Positions 24,574-34,578 of a DNA stretch of 37,424 nucleotides are shown one piece after another. Positions within the stretch are counted from its first letter, which is position 1; the number at the start of each line of letters is the position of its first letter. Source of the DNA: Hydrogenobaculum sp. (lineage in GTDB: Bacteria; Aquificota; Aquificia; Aquificales; Aquificaceae). The stretch spans positions 1 to 37,424 of the forward strand of contig PNJC01000133.1 in NCBI GenBank assembly GCA_002878215.1, given 5' to 3'. The position numbers and the translations under genes are program-made. Below the pieces are notes generated by a model that saw nothing but the letters and a program-made list of their open reading frames with translations, was not told the DNA's origin and made no database searches.

Positions 24574-24954
24574 TTACTTTGATACCTTCTTCTTGTTGGC
24601 AACGGTACCTTTTCTTCTTCCTTTTCTAGTTCTAGCGTTTGTCTTTGTTTGCTGGCCTCTTACCGGTAGCCCTCTCACATGTCTAAGGCCTCTATAGGTA
24701 CCTATATCTACCAACTTTTTTATATTTAACTGCACTTCTCTTCTTAAATCACCTTCAACCTTTATGTTTTGCTCTATATACCTTCTTAATTGATTCAACT
24801 CTTCTGGCGTAAGCTCACCAAGTTTCTTCGTAGATGGTATGCCAGTTTGCTCACAAACCTCTTTAGCCTTAGACCAACCTATACCATAAATGTATGTTAA
24901 CGCCACTTCCAGTTTCTTGTGATCTGGTAAATCAACACCTGCTATTCTAGCCAT
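24574..24954 (-). CDS. rpsM: 30S ribosomal protein S13
   Basis: The 126-residue head protein touches the P-site tRNA with its basic tail. It has [35 protein letters not shown] (helix-hairpin-helix), [20 protein letters not shown] and a Lys-rich C-terminus. It follows rpmJ by 14 nt. Confidence 0.97.
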   Translation of the reverse strand: MARIAGVDLPDHKKLEVALTYIYGIGWSKAKEVCEQTGIPSTKKLGELTPEELNQLRRYIEQNIKVEGDLRREVQLNIKKLVDIGTYRGLRHVRGLPVRGQQTKTNARTRKGRRKGTVANKKKVSK

Positions 24955-24968
24955 ATAAAACCTCCAAC

Positions 24969-25082
24969 TTAACCTTGCCTTTGCTTATGCTTAGGATTTT
25001 CACAAATCACCATAACACGTTTTTTCCTTCTTATAATCTTACACTTTGGACATATCGGTTTTACAGATGGTCTTACCTTCAT
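24969..25082 (-). CDS. rpmJ: 50S ribosomal protein L36 (zinc form)
   Basis: This is a 37-residue gene starting [19 protein letters not shown] and ending HKQRQG. The ligands C11, C14, C27 and H32 make the classical zinc-binding (C+) form. It lies between infA and rpsM as in many bacteria. An AGGAGG-type site lies a few nt before the ATG. Confidence 0.95.
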   Translation of the reverse strand: MKVRPSVKPICPKCKIIRRKKRVMVICENPKHKQRQG

Positions 25083-25091
25083 AAAAGCCTC

Positions 25092-25334
25092 CTAAACTCT
25101 ATAAATAATTCTACCTTTTGTAAGATCGTAAGGTGTCATTTCCACCTTAACCCTATCACCTGGTAAGAGCTTTATAAAATGAATCCTCATCTTACCAGAC
25201 ACGTGGGCTATAATAGTATGCCCATTGTCCAATTTAACCCTAAACATAGCATTTGGAAGAGCCTCTTCTATAACACCTTCAAATACAATACCCTTTTCTT
25301 TTTCTGGTTCTTGATTCTTGTTCTTCTTTGCCAT
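25092..25334 (-). CDS. infA: Translation initiation factor IF-1
   Basis: This 80-residue OB-fold protein blocks the A site during initiation. After a charged N-terminal tail of about 14 residues ([15 protein letters not shown], longer than usual) comes [39 protein letters not shown] and [12 protein letters not shown]. It starts just after map. Confidence 0.96.
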   Translation of the reverse strand: MAKKNKNQEPEKEKGIVFEGVIEEALPNAMFRVKLDNGHTIIAHVSGKMRIHFIKLLPGDRVKVEMTPYDLTKGRIIYRV

Positions 25335-25335
25335 A

Positions 25336-26109
25336 TTACCACTCCGTTAACACTACAGGACCATCTTCAAGTACAGCTACCGTATGCTCAAAATGACAAG
25401 CGTATTTGCCCTTTGCTTTTATAGTCCATCCATCGTTTGATTTATAAACAGCACCATTACCAGTGGTAAACATAGGCTCTATAGCTATAACCATACCAGG
25501 TTTTAACTGCGCATTCATTTTAGAAGTAATAACCTCTGTACAATTGGCTACAAAAGGTTCCTCATGGCTATTTCTACCTATTCCATGACCACCGTATTCA
25601 CACACTATACCAAAACCATACTCTTTTGCCACAGTTTCTATGCTTTTAGCTATATCGTAAAGGTATTTGCCTGGTTTACATTGAGCAATAGCCTCATACA
25701 ACGCCTTTTTGGTAGCCTCGATAAGTTTCTGATTTTCTGAAGAAATATTACCAACTCCTATTGTCATAGCCGCATCGCCTGCATAACCATCGTATATCGC
25801 ACCAAAATCAAGACTTACAAGATCTCCATCCTTTATTTTTTTTGTTTTTGATGGAATACCGTGCACTACCTCATCGTTTATAGAAACACACAAAGCGGCT
25901 GGGTATCTTTTCTTAGAAAACGGCGGTTGATAGTTCAAAAAAGCCGGTATACCACCAAGTTCTTTAGTCTTTTCTCTAGCCGCCATCTCTAAATCGTAAG
26001 TTATAACTCCTGGTTTTACCATAGAAGCTATATATTTTAGCACATCGCTAACTATTTGACAAGCTTTTTTTATCTTTTCTATCTCAGATTTTGAATAAAG
26101 CTCTATCAT
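25336..26109 (-). CDS. map: Methionine aminopeptidase type I
   Basis: Map removes the initiator Met from new proteins. The 257 residues keep the pita-bread fold ligands: [20 protein letters not shown] (two Asp), [13 protein letters not shown] (His), [10 protein letters not shown] (Glu) and [12 protein letters not shown] (Glu region). The start overlaps the adk stop by 4 nt, and infA follows 1 nt later. Confidence 0.96.
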   Translation of the reverse strand: MIELYSKSEIEKIKKACQIVSDVLKYIASMVKPGVITYDLEMAAREKTKELGGIPAFLNYQPPFSKKRYPAALCVSINDEVVHGIPSKTKKIKDGDLVSLDFGAIYDGYAGDAAMTIGVGNISSENQKLIEATKKALYEAIAQCKPGKYLYDIAKSIETVAKEYGFGIVCEYGGHGIGRNSHEEPFVANCTEVITSKMNAQLKPGMVIAIEPMFTTGNGAVYKSNDGWTIKAKGKYACHFEHTVAVLEDGPVVLTEW

Positions 26110-26741
26110 AACATACTTTTTAGTTTTTCAAATACCTCTTCTTGAGTACCGTTGGCAGATACTACAAAAAGCTTACCTTTAGATTTGTAATACTCTATAA
26201 GAGGAAAAGTTTGTTCTTTGTAAACTCTCAATCTATTTGCTATAACCTCTTCTTTATCATCGTCTCTTTGAATTAAAGGCGTATTATCGTTATCGCATAA
26301 AGTATCATTCTTTGGCTTTTGATAATAAATATTGTAAGTGGCACCACACTTTGGACACACTCTTCTGCCAGAAAGACGCTTTATTATAACATCATCGTCT
26401 AAATCAAAGTAAAATACCTTATCCACTTGTAGCCCCATAGTGTTTAGCATTGTTTCAAAAGCCTCGGCTTGATTAACATTTCTTGGAAACCCATCAAAAA
26501 CATAATTTTTATGAGGAGCTTGACTTAAAATGTTTTTTATCATAGCTATGATCAAATCGTCCGGTACCAAAAGTCCCTGCTTCATATACTCCTCAGCCTT
26601 TAAACCAAGGTGAGATTTCTTAGCAACTTCAGCTCTTAACATATCACCGGTAGATATGTGCTCAAAGCCAAGCTTACTCTTCAGAAGAGCTCCTTGTGTA
26701 CCCTTACCAGAACCAGGAGGACCTAACAATACCAAAATCAT
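26106..26741 (-). CDS. adk: Adenylate kinase
   Basis: Adk interconverts ATP + AMP and 2 ADP. The 211 residues have the P-loop GPPGSGKGTQ, STGDMLRAEV, FDGFPRNVNQAEAF and a long LID with CPKCGATYNIYY and a later CDND. These supply a Cys3-Asp type zinc site, common in thermophile and Gram-positive enzymes. The ATG shares one base with the secY stop (TAATG). Confidence 0.97.
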   Translation of the reverse strand: MILVLLGPPGSGKGTQGALLKSKLGFEHISTGDMLRAEVAKKSHLGLKAEEYMKQGLLVPDDLIIAMIKNILSQAPHKNYVFDGFPRNVNQAEAFETMLNTMGLQVDKVFYFDLDDDVIIKRLSGRRVCPKCGATYNIYYQKPKNDTLCDNDNTPLIQRDDDKEEVIANRLRVYKEQTFPLIEYYKSKGKLFVVSANGTQEEVFEKLKSML

Positions 26742-28033
26742 TACTTTTTCCTCGTATAAGCTTTATACTTTTTAGTTACTATTTGAGCATCTATTTGATT
26801 TAACGTATCTAAAGCTACTCCAACCACTATAAGAGCGGTAGTACCACCAAAGTAAAAAGGTACTTTTAACCAAACGGTCAAAAATAAAGGCACAATAGCC
26901 ACTATAGATAAGAAAGCAGCCCCTATGATAACTAACCTGTTTATAACACTTTCAAAAAACTTTACAGTTTGTTGACCTGGTCTTACACCGGGTATAAAGC
27001 CATTTGCTTTTTTTAAGTTCTCAGCCACATCGTAAGGGTTAATTAAAACAGCTGTATAAAAATATGTAAAAAATATTATTAACACCACATAAGCAAAATT
27101 GTAAGGTAGAGAAAGAGGGTTAAAAGCATCGTGTATAGCCTGAGCTATAGGATTTTTGATAAATCCTAGCACCGTAGAAGGAACTATTAAAAGGGATTGG
27201 GCAAATATAATAGGTATAACACCCGCTGGATTTAGCTTAATAGGTAAATATGTAGCTCCACCAACAAATTCTTGTCTTCCCACTTGCCTTCTTGGGTATT
27301 GAATAGGTATTCTTCTCTCTGCTTCTTGAAATATTACAATAGCAGCTATTACAGCAATTACTATAAGTATAGCCCCCACAAAAGCAAAAGGGCTAATATC
27401 GCCATGCCTAAGCATTGACACAAACCTTATGGTAGCCTCTGGGAAATTAGCAACTATGCCGGCAAATATAAGCATAGACATACCGTTGCCTATGCCTTTT
27501 TCCGTTATCATATCACCAAGCCAAACTAATATCATAGTACTGGCTACCATTCCAAGCACAGCAACAACTATGAAAAGTATTCCACCATGAGGAACAACAG
27601 GGTATCCGTGAGGAGATGTTTGATGTTCTAACCAAGTAGCTATGCCTAGCGACTGAAAACCGGCAACAAACACAGTTATATATTTTGTGTATTCGTTTAT
27701 TTTCTGCCTTCCGTAATCGCCCTCTTCTTTTGCCAATTTTTGAAGTTCTGGTATTGCGCTTGACAAAAGCTGCATAACGATAGAAGCTGATATATAAGGC
27801 ATTACACCAAGAGCAAACAACGTCATCCTCGAAAGGTTACCACCAGAAAATATATCGTACAGAGAAAACAAAGACCCCTTTAAATTGCTCATAAAATCCG
27901 TTAGAGCTACTGGGTCTACACCAGGAATCGGTATATGACTACCAAGTCTGTATATAGCAAATACTATTAAGGTAAATACTACTCTTTTCCTTAAGGTTTC
28001 TAATTCAAATATCTCTTTTAAAAAATTATTCAC
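26741..28033 (-). CDS. secY: Protein translocase channel subunit SecY
   Basis: This is the 430-residue, ten-helix core of the Sec channel. Landmarks are [17 protein letters not shown] near TM1, the plug region after it, [13 protein letters not shown] (TM2), [27 protein letters not shown] in the cytosolic loop, and [12 protein letters not shown] before TM9. It overlaps rplO by 8 nt. Confidence 0.97.
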   Translation of the reverse strand: MNNFLKEIFELETLRKRVVFTLIVFAIYRLGSHIPIPGVDPVALTDFMSNLKGSLFSLYDIFSGGNLSRMTLFALGVMPYISASIVMQLLSSAIPELQKLAKEEGDYGRQKINEYTKYITVFVAGFQSLGIATWLEHQTSPHGYPVVPHGGILFIVVAVLGMVASTMILVWLGDMITEKGIGNGMSMLIFAGIVANFPEATIRFVSMLRHGDISPFAFVGAILIVIAVIAAIVIFQEAERRIPIQYPRRQVGRQEFVGGATYLPIKLNPAGVIPIIFAQSLLIVPSTVLGFIKNPIAQAIHDAFNPLSLPYNFAYVVLIIFFTYFYTAVLINPYDVAENLKKANGFIPGVRPGQQTVKFFESVINRLVIIGAAFLSIVAIVPLFLTVWLKVPFYFGGTTALIVVGVALDTLNQIDAQIVTKKYKAYTRKK

Positions 28034-28484
28034 CTGCTGCCTCTAAAATCTCCACACTACCACCAGCAGCTTCTATTTTCTGCTTGGCGGAGGAAGATAT
28101 AGCATCCACTTTTACCTTAAACTTTTTAGTCACTTCACCCATACCTAAAATTTTTACAGGCTTACCCTTTTTTATTAAGCTTTTAGCAAGAAGGGTTTCC
28201 TTAGTAATCTCATCACCATCGTTGAAATGTTTTTCCAGCATTGATAAGTTTATGACAGAATATTCTTTCTTAAAAGGACTCCTAAAACCTACCTTTGGTA
28301 CTCTCATATGAAGCGGTGTCTGACCACCCTCAAAGTAAGGAGCCAATCTATTATCACCAGATCTAGATTTTTGGCCTTTATATCCTCTGCCTGCCGTTTT
28401 GCCTTTACCAGAACCTAAGCCTCTGCCTATACGTTTTTTATCTTTTACAGCACCTTCGTTTGGTTTTAACTCGTGCAAATTCAT
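28026..28484 (-). CDS. rplO: 50S ribosomal protein L15
   Basis: The start at 28484 ([20 protein letters not shown]) is chosen over 28502 because GGAGGAG lies just upstream and the N-terminus fits the family, giving 152 residues. [21 protein letters not shown] is the conserved rRNA-binding stretch, with [18 protein letters not shown] after it. The ATG overlaps the rpmD TGA. Confidence 0.95.
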   Translation of the reverse strand: MNLHELKPNEGAVKDKKRIGRGLGSGKGKTAGRGYKGQKSRSGDNRLAPYFEGGQTPLHMRVPKVGFRSPFKKEYSVINLSMLEKHFNDGDEITKETLLAKSLIKKGKPVKILGMGEVTKKFKVKVDAISSSAKQKIEAAGGSVEILEAAGE

Positions 28485-28660
28485 GACAGCTCCTCCACAC
28501 ATACAAGGTGTTTTACCTTTTCAAGATTTCCACATACCATAGGATTTTTCTCTAGCACAACCGTTTCACCAACTTTCTTTAGGCCTAAGCTTCTAACAGC
28601 CTCTTTTTTTGCCTTATCTTTACCAGCCAATCCTCTTTTCAAAACTATTTTAAGCTTCAT
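28481..28660 (-). CDS. rpmD: 50S ribosomal protein L30
   Basis: The 59-residue protein reads [19 protein letters not shown] at its start and later LRSLGLKK-like [19 protein letters not shown], the usual L30 core. It sits at its standard place between rpsE and rplO, overlapping rplO by 4 nt. The C-terminal VEELS codons double as the rplO ribosome binding site. Confidence 0.93.
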   Translation of the reverse strand: MKLKIVLKRGLAGKDKAKKEAVRSLGLKKVGETVVLEKNPMVCGNLEKVKHLVCVEELS

Positions 28661-28663
28661 AAA

Positions 28664-29233
28664 TCACCTCGCGTATATGTTGTATCTTTCTCTCAGGTCA
28701 TCTACAGTTGTACCTTTTACTTTAGCTATTGTATCTATATCTCTTAATTTTAAAAGCGCATCAAACACAGCTCTGACTACGTTGTGATGGTTTGAGCTTC
28801 CCACTACCTTTGTAAGCACATCCGTGTAGCCAGCCAATTCAAATATAGGCTTAGCAGCACCACCAGCTATAACACCGGTACCTCTTCTAGCCGGGAAAGC
28901 TATAATACGAGCAGCACCGTACTCTCCAACAACGTCATGAGGTATAGTACCATTTACTATAGGAACTCTTATAGTTTTCTTTTTTGCATCCTCTATGGCT
29001 TTTGCTATAGACAGAGGAACCTCTCTAGCTTTACCAAGCCCAAACCCTACGTAACCTCTTTTATCACCTATTACCACCAAAGCACTAAAAGAAAAACGCT
29101 TACCACCTTTTGTAACACGGGTTGTTCTGGCAGCCTCCAAAAGCCTCTCTTCAAACTGAATATCGTCAAGAGTAGTTATACCTTGCTCTATCCTTTTAGC
29201 GTCTATCCTTTGGTTTAAATCCTTAGCGCCCAC
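28664..29233 (-). CDS. rpsE: 30S ribosomal protein S5
   Basis: The 189-residue protein starts at GTG with a GGAGG site. It contains the KH-like S5 domain (RVTKGGKRFSFSALVVIGD, GYVGFGLGKAREVPLSI) and the C-terminal RGTGVIAGGAAKPIFELAG and SSNHHNVVRAVFDAL. It has a role in decoding accuracy. Confidence 0.97.
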   Translation of the reverse strand: MGAKDLNQRIDAKRIEQGITTLDDIQFEERLLEAARTTRVTKGGKRFSFSALVVIGDKRGYVGFGLGKAREVPLSIAKAIEDAKKKTIRVPIVNGTIPHDVVGEYGAARIIAFPARRGTGVIAGGAAKPIFELAGYTDVLTKVVGSSNHHNVVRAVFDALLKLRDIDTIAKVKGTTVDDLRERYNIYAR

Positions 29234-29242
29234 GTTAACCTC

Positions 29243-29611
29243 CTAATTTATAAGCCCTAGTTCTCTACATTTTTCTGCAAAAGCCTTGACTTTACCATGA
29301 TAAAGGTAGCCAGATCTATCAAAAACCGCTTTTTCTATACCCTTTTCTTTAGCTTTTTGAACCAAGATTTCAGCTACTTTTTGAACAGCTTCTATAGACT
29401 TGCCACCTCTTTTACCGGTGGCATCCACATATTCTTTGCTCAAAGATGATACCGTAAGAATGGTGTTGCCGGTAGTATCATCTACCAAAGAAGCGTAAAA
29501 AGCGTTTAAGCTTCTATAAATACACAACCTCGGCCTTAAAGCTGTACCGCTTATTTTCTTTCTTATCCTTCTATGCCTTTTAATACGCTTTTCTTCTCTT
29601 GTAAGCTTCAT
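29243..29611 (-). CDS. rplR: 50S ribosomal protein L18
   Basis: This 122-residue 5S rRNA binder has RRIRKKISGTALRPRLCIYR, a YASLVDDTTGNTILTVSS strand, and VFDRSGYLYHGKVKAFAEKC near the end. It lies between rplF and rpsE. Confidence 0.96.
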   Translation of the reverse strand: MKLTREEKRIKRHRRIRKKISGTALRPRLCIYRSLNAFYASLVDDTTGNTILTVSSLSKEYVDATGKRGGKSIEAVQKVAEILVQKAKEKGIEKAVFDRSGYLYHGKVKAFAEKCRELGLIN

Positions 29612-29622
29612 ACCCTAACTCC

Positions 29623-30168
29623 TTATTTCTTACCTTTACCTGCAGATTTTCCTGGTTTTAGTTTAAGCACTTGACCTTCGTATCTTATACCCTTTCCTTT
29701 ATAAGGATCGGGTTTCCTAAACTTTATAATTTCAGCAGCCACTTGACCAACTAACTGCTTATCTATACCAGATACAGTAATCTTATTTTCTTTAACCTCA
29801 AGCTTAATACCAGCAGGCGGTTTGTAGTATATTGGATGCGAATACCCTAAATTTAACTCAAGTTCTTGACCTTTCATAGCAGCTTTATAACCAAGACCAA
29901 CCACCTCTAACGTTACCGAGTATCCCTTAGAAACACCTTCTATCATGTTTTTTATAAGAGCCGCAGTAGTACCATGCATAGCTTGAGCAAAAGGTGATTC
30001 TTCGTTTTTTGATACCGTTATTTGATTGTCAGCTATCTTTACGTTCACAATTTCGTGAACAGGCATTGACAACTTGCCCTTAGGACCTTCTATGGTTAAA
30101 ATGTTACCATCTAAAGAAACTTTAACATTGCTAGGTATAGCTATCGGTTTTTTACCTATTCTAGACAT
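29623..30168 (-). CDS. rplF: 50S ribosomal protein L6
   Basis: The 181-residue protein has two repeated L6 domains, starting MSRIGKKPIAIPSNVKVSLD, with the C-terminal signature PDPYKGKGIRYEGQVLKLK and the GKSAGKGKK tail. It is located near the factor-binding site of the 50S subunit. Confidence 0.97.
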   Translation of the reverse strand: MSRIGKKPIAIPSNVKVSLDGNILTIEGPKGKLSMPVHEIVNVKIADNQITVSKNEESPFAQAMHGTTAALIKNMIEGVSKGYSVTLEVVGLGYKAAMKGQELELNLGYSHPIYYKPPAGIKLEVKENKITVSGIDKQLVGQVAAEIIKFRKPDPYKGKGIRYEGQVLKLKPGKSAGKGKK

Positions 30169-30180
30169 GGCATTCTCCTT

Positions 30181-30591
30181 TTAATAAACGTATCCTATGA
30201 TTTCGCCACCTTTTTTAAGCTTTCTGGCTTGAGCATCCGATATTATGCCGCTATCACAAGACACTATAGCTAAGCCAAGACCCCTTCTCACGTGAGGCAT
30301 CTTTTTGATAGGTGTATAAACTCTTCTACCTGGAGTAGATACTTTTTCTATATTTTCTATTGCAGAGCGCGTTTTTCTTTGATCAAGGTATTTTAAGTAA
30401 ACTCTTATAGTAGGTTGATTACCCTTTTTATGGGCATCATCCTCTAAAATTTCATAATTTTGTATATAACCTTCTTGTTTTAAAAGCTCTAAAATACGTT
30501 GTTTTAATTTAGAGTGGGGCACATCCACAAAATCTCTTTTTCTTTGAATACCGTTTCTAATTCTAGCAAACATATCAGCAATAACATCCAT
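30181..30591 (-). CDS. rpsH: 30S ribosomal protein S8
   Basis: This 136-residue central-domain rRNA binder starts MDVIADMFARIRNGIQRKRD and ends with RRGLGLAIVSCDSGIISDAQ and GGEIIGYVY. In E. coli S8 represses the spc operon by binding near the rplE start; no such site is obvious here. Confidence 0.97.
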   Translation of the reverse strand: MDVIADMFARIRNGIQRKRDFVDVPHSKLKQRILELLKQEGYIQNYEILEDDAHKKGNQPTIRVYLKYLDQRKTRSAIENIEKVSTPGRRVYTPIKKMPHVRRGLGLAIVSCDSGIISDAQARKLKKGGEIIGYVY

Positions 30592-30602
30592 ATATTACCA
30601 CC

Positions 30603-30791
30603 TCACCAACTGGATTTTCTTACTCCGGTAATTTCACCGCTTAAAGCCATCTCTCTAAAACACAGCCTACACATGTTAAATCTCCTTAAAAATCCTCTAG
30701 GTCTTCCACATATTGGGCATCTATTTTTTTGTCTAGTGGCGTACTTAGGAAAATGCTTCAAATCCTTTACAACTTTTGCTTTTCTAGGCAT
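30603..30791 (-). CDS. rpsN: 30S ribosomal protein S14, zinc (type Z) form
   Basis: The product is 62 residues with CPIC (25-28) and CRLC (41-44) forming the zinc knuckle, [20 protein letters not shown], and the C-terminal [12 protein letters not shown]. This short zinc-binding form is ancestral in thermophiles and many other bacteria. Confidence 0.96.
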   Translation of the reverse strand: MPRKAKVVKDLKHFPKYATRQKNRCPICGRPRGFLRRFNMCRLCFREMALSGEITGVRKSSW

Positions 30792-30800
30792 ATATCCTCC

Positions 30801-31364
30801 TTAATAAGCTCTTATCGGCAATCCAAGCAAAGCTAACAAATACAAGGCTTCTTCGTCAGTTTTTGCGCTTGTATTGATAAGAATATCCATACCTCTTATG
30901 GCATCTACTTTTTCGTAATCTATCTCCGGAAACACTATCTGCTCTGATAGACCAAAAGCATAGTTTCCTCTACCATCGAAAGATCTAGGGTTTAGGCCTT
31001 TAAAATCCTTCACACGTGGTAACGCTACGGATATCAGCTTATCCAAAAAGTTCCACATCCTGTCCTTTCGTAAAGTAACTTTTAAACCTATTGGAAGTCC
31101 TTTTCTTAGTTTAAAAGAAGCCTCTGATTTTTTAGCTTTTCTAATAGAAGGATGTTGACCTGTTATTAGCTTTAAATCTTCCATAGCTCTATCCAAATTT
31201 TTTATATCGCTTATGGCTTCTCCTACACCCATATTTACCACTATCTTTATTATCCTTGGAACTTCCATTGGGCTTTCGTAATTAAACCTTTCCATCAATC
31301 TAGGTACAACAACTTTTTCAAATCGCTCTTGCAATCTTTGTTTTTGCTTTACATCTGTAGACAT
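30801..31364 (-). CDS. rplE: 50S ribosomal protein L5
   Basis: This 187-residue 5S rRNA-binding protein has [50 protein letters not shown] and [20 protein letters not shown]. It is placed between rplX and rpsN in canonical order. Confidence 0.97.
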   Translation of the reverse strand: MSTDVKQKQRLQERFEKVVVPRLMERFNYESPMEVPRIIKIVVNMGVGEAISDIKNLDRAMEDLKLITGQHPSIRKAKKSEASFKLRKGLPIGLKVTLRKDRMWNFLDKLISVALPRVKDFKGLNPRSFDGRGNYAFGLSEQIVFPEIDYEKVDAIRGMDILINTSAKTDEEALYLLALLGLPIRAY

Positions 31365-31369
31365 AAGTC

Positions 31370-31726
31370 TTACCTCTTCACCTTATTTTTCTCATAAACG
31401 AGATCTATATTTTCATTACACTTTTTACAATATCTATATTTTCTAACCACGCCGTCTTTCTCTTCTATTCTAAAGCCTACTCTCGTAGGTTTTTCACATT
31501 TTGGGCATACAAGCATCACCTTAGATATAGGCATAGGAAGCTCTATCTCGTATATACCGCCTTCTCTTCTTCCTTCTATAGCCTTAACGTGCTTTTTAGC
31601 TACGTTGATGTTTTTAACAATTACTTTACCACTTTTACTATCTAAAAATTCAACAGTGCTTACCTTACCTCTGTCTTTGCCAGCTAATACTTTTACTTTA
31701 TCGCCTCGTTTTATCTTAAAAGCCAT
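31370..31726 (-). CDS. rplX: 50S ribosomal protein L24 with zinc-ribbon-like Cys pairs
   Basis: The 118-residue assembly-initiator protein has a KOW motif ([18 protein letters not shown]). Two CxxC pairs (CPKC about 77-80 and CKKC about 104-107) around [13 protein letters not shown] may bind zinc. This longer Cys-containing form is found in several phyla. Its ATG shares one base with the rplN stop. Confidence 0.95.
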   Translation of the reverse strand: MAFKIKRGDKVKVLAGKDRGKVSTVEFLDSKSGKVIVKNINVAKKHVKAIEGRREGGIYEIELPMPISKVMLVCPKCEKPTRVGFRIEEKDGVVRKYRYCKKCNENIDLVYEKNKVKR

Positions 31727-32091
31727 TATACAACCTCCGCAGCCAAGGAAGCAATCTTGGTAAAACCTCTATTTCTGACTTCTCTTGCTATAGGTCCTAA
31801 TATACGAGTACCAAGGGATTCACCATACTGGTTTAGCAGTATGACAGCGTTATCATCAAATTTTATATAAGAACCGTCGCTTCTTTTTAGCTCTTTAGCA
31901 ACTCTCACTACCACAGCCCTATAAACTTTACCTTTTTTAGCTGCACCATTTGGGGTTGCTTCTTTAACAGTTACCGTTACTACATCTCCAACGCTAACAT
32001 ACTGCCTTAGAGCATAAGGTATACCTATTATCTGCACCTTTTTTGCTCCAGAATTATCAGCTACATTCAAATAACTCTGCCTCTGTATCAT
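31726..32091 (-). CDS. rplN: 50S ribosomal protein L14
   Basis: The 121-residue protein starts [20 protein letters not shown], with [20 protein letters not shown] and GPIAREVR. The start has AGGAG. It is preceded by a promoter-like element, making it the first gene of the spc section as in E. coli. Confidence 0.97.
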   Translation of the reverse strand: MIQRQSYLNVADNSGAKKVQIIGIPYALRQYVSVGDVVTVTVKEATPNGAAKKGKVYRAVVVRVAKELKRSDGSYIKFDDNAVILLNQYGESLGTRILGPIAREVRNRGFTKIASLAAEVV

Positions 32092-32126
32092 AAGCTCTCT
32101 CCTGAATAAAGCATTCTAAAACGAAT

Positions 32127-32155
32127 ATTATAGCATAATTTATCTAAGACTGCAA
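32127..32155 (-). promoter_or_regulatory. Promoter at the S10/spc operon junction
   Basis: In the 52-nt gap between rpsQ and rplN, one of the wider gaps in the cluster, the minus strand has a perfect TATAAT (32127-32132) preceded by a 17-nt spacer and TTGCAG (32150-32155, TTG conserved). The rplN Shine-Dalgarno lies downstream. The position equals that of the E. coli spc promoter. Confidence 0.6.
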
Positions 32156-32422
32156 AGAAGAATTTTTAGATAAAATTTTAACTACTACCCATCTTTTTGT
32201 TTTGGATATCGGTCTAGTCTCTCTAATAAGCACAACATCGCCAATAGAGCAAGCATTCTCTGGATCGTGAGCATGGAATTTGGTAGATTTTATAACTCTT
32301 TTGCCGTACAATGGATCTGGCATTTCTCTATTTACTTTTACAACTACAGATTTGTCCATCTTGTTGCTAACAACAATGCCTTTAAACTCTTTTCTCTTCT
32401 GATGCCACTTTTTCTCTTTCAT
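32144..32422 (-). CDS. rpsQ: 30S ribosomal protein S17
   Basis: This 92-residue OB-fold protein has [40 protein letters not shown] and [12 protein letters not shown]. It is the last gene of the S10 section. Its start overlaps rpmC by 4 nt. Confidence 0.97.
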   Translation of the reverse strand: MKEKKWHQKRKEFKGIVVSNKMDKSVVVKVNREMPDPLYGKRVIKSTKFHAHDPENACSIGDVVLIRETRPISKTKRWVVVKILSKNSSLQS

Positions 32423-32619
32423 ACTGCTTGGCCTCTCTTCTTTTCGTTTATCACCGTCAAAATCCTTGCTATATCTCTCTTGGTATCTCTTATTTTAGAA
32501 GGCTCTTTAAGACCTTCAATCTTTTTTGTAATACGGAGTTTAAACAACTCTGTCTTCAGCTCTTTGAGTTTAGCCTCGAGCTCTTGTATACTTAACTGAC
32601 GAAGATCTTTAGCCTTCAT
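32419..32619 (-). CDS. rpmC: 50S ribosomal protein L29
   Basis: This is a 66-residue helical hairpin protein: [32 protein letters not shown] and [13 protein letters not shown]. It sits at the exit tunnel and forms part of the SRP and trigger-factor docking site. It overlaps both rplP and rpsQ by 4 nt. Confidence 0.96.
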   Translation of the reverse strand: MKAKDLRQLSIQELEAKLKELKTELFKLRITKKIEGLKEPSKIRDTKRDIARILTVINEKKRGQAV

Positions 32620-33041
32620 ACGCTTATACCTCCTGCCTTAACAAGCCTTACCTTTATAGGCAACTTAGCAGATACTTTCCTAAAGGCTTCTTCGGCCATA
32701 TCTTGAGGTACATCTGAAAACTCAAACATTATTCTACCAGGCTTTACAACAGCTACATAACCTTCTGGATCACCTTTACCACCACCACCTCTAACTTCTG
32801 CAGGTTTCTTAGTATATGGCTTATCTGGAAAGATTCTAATCCATACCTTTGTACCTTTTCTTAGATTTCTCACCAAAGCTATACGAGAAGCTTCTATCTG
32901 CCTTTGAGTAATCCAGTGGCTTTCCAACGCTTGAATACCATATTCTCCAAAAGCTACCTGATTTCCTCTAAAAGATTTGCCTTTTAAAGTGCCTCTTTGA
33001 GTTTTTCTATACTTTTGTCTACTAGGTTGTAAAAAAGACAT
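32616..33041 (-). CDS. rplP: 50S ribosomal protein L16
   Basis: The 141-residue protein has [58 protein letters not shown] and [12 protein letters not shown]. It is located near the A-site tRNA and is important for the peptidyl transferase region. Confidence 0.97.
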   Translation of the reverse strand: MSFLQPSRQKYRKTQRGTLKGKSFRGNQVAFGEYGIQALESHWITQRQIEASRIALVRNLRKGTKVWIRIFPDKPYTKKPAEVRGGGGKGDPEGYVAVVKPGRIMFEFSDVPQDMAEEAFRKVSAKLPIKVRLVKAGGISV

Positions 33042-33045
33042 TTCC

Positions 33046-33741
33046 TTATACCTCCTTTGCTTGGCTTACAAGGTCTTCTTCTATCTTTTTCATTATCTCT
33101 TCTTTTCCACCTTTTAGTATATCGCCTTTGTAAATCCACACTTTTATACCTAAAATACCGTATTTAGTATAAGCAGTAGCATAGCCGTAATCTATATCAG
33201 CTCTTAGTGTTTGCAAAGGCATCCTACCTACCAAGAACCATTCAGCTCTAGCCAAATCAGCACCACCTATTCTGCCCTTTACTTGAACTTTTATACCTTT
33301 TGCACCGCTTTTAATAGCATTGTCTATAGCCCTTTTCATGGCTCTTCTATGAGATACACGCCTTTCAATTTGAAGGGCTATATCCTCGGCCACAAGTTGA
33401 GCATCGAGCTGCGGTACTCTAACTTCGTCTACGCTTAAGCTTATGTCTTTATTTTTAACGATTCTTTCCAAATCGTTTTTTAATTGGTCAACTTCAGCAC
33501 CCTTTCTACCAATTATTATACCTGGTTTAGAGGATAAAATCCTTACCCTTATCTTCTCTCCTGATCTTTCGATAGTTACTCTCGATATACCAGCTGATTT
33601 ATATCTTTCTTTAATATATTTCCTAATAACAATATCTTCATGTAAGGTATTTGGATATTCTTTTTTAGAAGTACACCACTTGCTTAACCAATCCTTTGTA
33701 ACCCCTATTCTAAAACCTATCGGATGAGTTTTTTGACCCAT
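33046..33741 (-). CDS. rpsC: 30S ribosomal protein S3
   Basis: The 231-residue protein starts [21 protein letters not shown] domain ([20 protein letters not shown]) and the C-terminal [20 protein letters not shown] and [20 protein letters not shown] are standard. It lines the mRNA entry tunnel. The ATG shares a base with the rplV stop. Confidence 0.97.
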   Translation of the reverse strand: MGQKTHPIGFRIGVTKDWLSKWCTSKKEYPNTLHEDIVIRKYIKERYKSAGISRVTIERSGEKIRVRILSSKPGIIIGRKGAEVDQLKNDLERIVKNKDISLSVDEVRVPQLDAQLVAEDIALQIERRVSHRRAMKRAIDNAIKSGAKGIKVQVKGRIGGADLARAEWFLVGRMPLQTLRADIDYGYATAYTKYGILGIKVWIYKGDILKGGKEEIMKKIEEDLVSQAKEV

Positions 33742-34106
33742 TACTTAGCCTCCTCAGTAGCTTCTTGCAACTCTCCTAAAGCGATAGTAATATGAGATGT
33801 ATTTTTTCTCATCATAGTGGCCCTACCATGAGCTCTTGGCATCCACTTTCTAAACATTATACCCTTATCAGCTTTCGCTTCTAATATCACCAATTTCGTA
33901 GGATCAATACCCTTTTGCTCAGCGTTTGCTATAGCACTCTTTAAAACATTTTTTATTATAACAGCAGCTTTCTTGTTCATAAAACTAAGCTGGTACATAG
34001 CATATTCTACTGGTTTTCCTCTTAAAAGCCTCAAAACTTGGGAAGCTTTAAGGGGAGAAATCCTAGCGTTTTTATGAACAGCCTTACTTACCACTTCCAT
34101 ACTCAT
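33741..34106 (-). CDS. rplV: 50S ribosomal protein L22
   Basis: The 121-residue protein has [20 protein letters not shown], the extended tunnel loop with [20 protein letters not shown], and [11 protein letters not shown]. The loop lines the nascent-peptide tunnel and is a macrolide-resistance position in other bacteria. Confidence 0.96.
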   Translation of the reverse strand: MSMEVVSKAVHKNARISPLKASQVLRLLRGKPVEYAMYQLSFMNKKAAVIIKNVLKSAIANAEQKGIDPTKLVILEAKADKGIMFRKWMPRAHGRATMMRKNTSHITIALGELQEATEEAK

Positions 34107-34116
34107 AATCTATACC

Positions 34117-34578
34117 TCACTTCTTCTTTACCACTTTAGCAGATTTATCTGGGTGCGATCTAAAAGTCCTAGTAGGAGCAAATTCTCCCAACTTATGACC
34201 CACCATTTCGGGGGTTATATATATGGGCACAAAAGTCTTACCGTTATGGACAGCTATGGTATGGTTAACAAACTCGGAAATTACTTGGCTATCTCTAGAA
34301 TACGTCTTAACCACTTTTCTATCACCGGTTTGATTCATTTTTCTTATTGTCGCCCATAGCTTTGGATCCACCCAAGCTTTTTTGTTTACAAAAGCCCTAA
34401 ATTCATCCCAAATTTCTTGATATCTCTTCTTGGCGTTTTCTATAAGCTCATCGTTGTTAGAAAACTCAACTTTTCTAACCTTTTTGTAAGCTTTTTGAGC
34501 TTTTTTATAAAGTTTCAAAAATGTATCTAAATCCTCTATCAATTTGTTTCTTTTATTCCAAGCACCTCTAAAGCCCAT
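34117..34578 (-). CDS. rpsS: 30S ribosomal protein S19 with extra N-terminal domain
   Basis: The S19 core is clear: [11 protein letters not shown] corresponds to the usual KKGPFVD start. It is followed by [40 protein letters not shown] and [12 protein letters not shown]. The protein is 153 residues instead of about 90. The additional residues 1 to about 65 precede the core and look like two charged helices ([39 protein letters not shown]). The extension starts at the only ATG compatible with the rplB end (shared base TAATG), so it belongs to the gene. Its role is unknown; S19 sits in the 30S head near S13. Confidence 0.93.
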   Translation of the reverse strand: MGFRGAWNKRNKLIEDLDTFLKLYKKAQKAYKKVRKVEFSNNDELIENAKKRYQEIWDEFRAFVNKKAWVDPKLWATIRKMNQTGDRKVVKTYSRDSQVISEFVNHTIAVHNGKTFVPIYITPEMVGHKLGEFAPTRTFRSHPDKSAKVVKKK

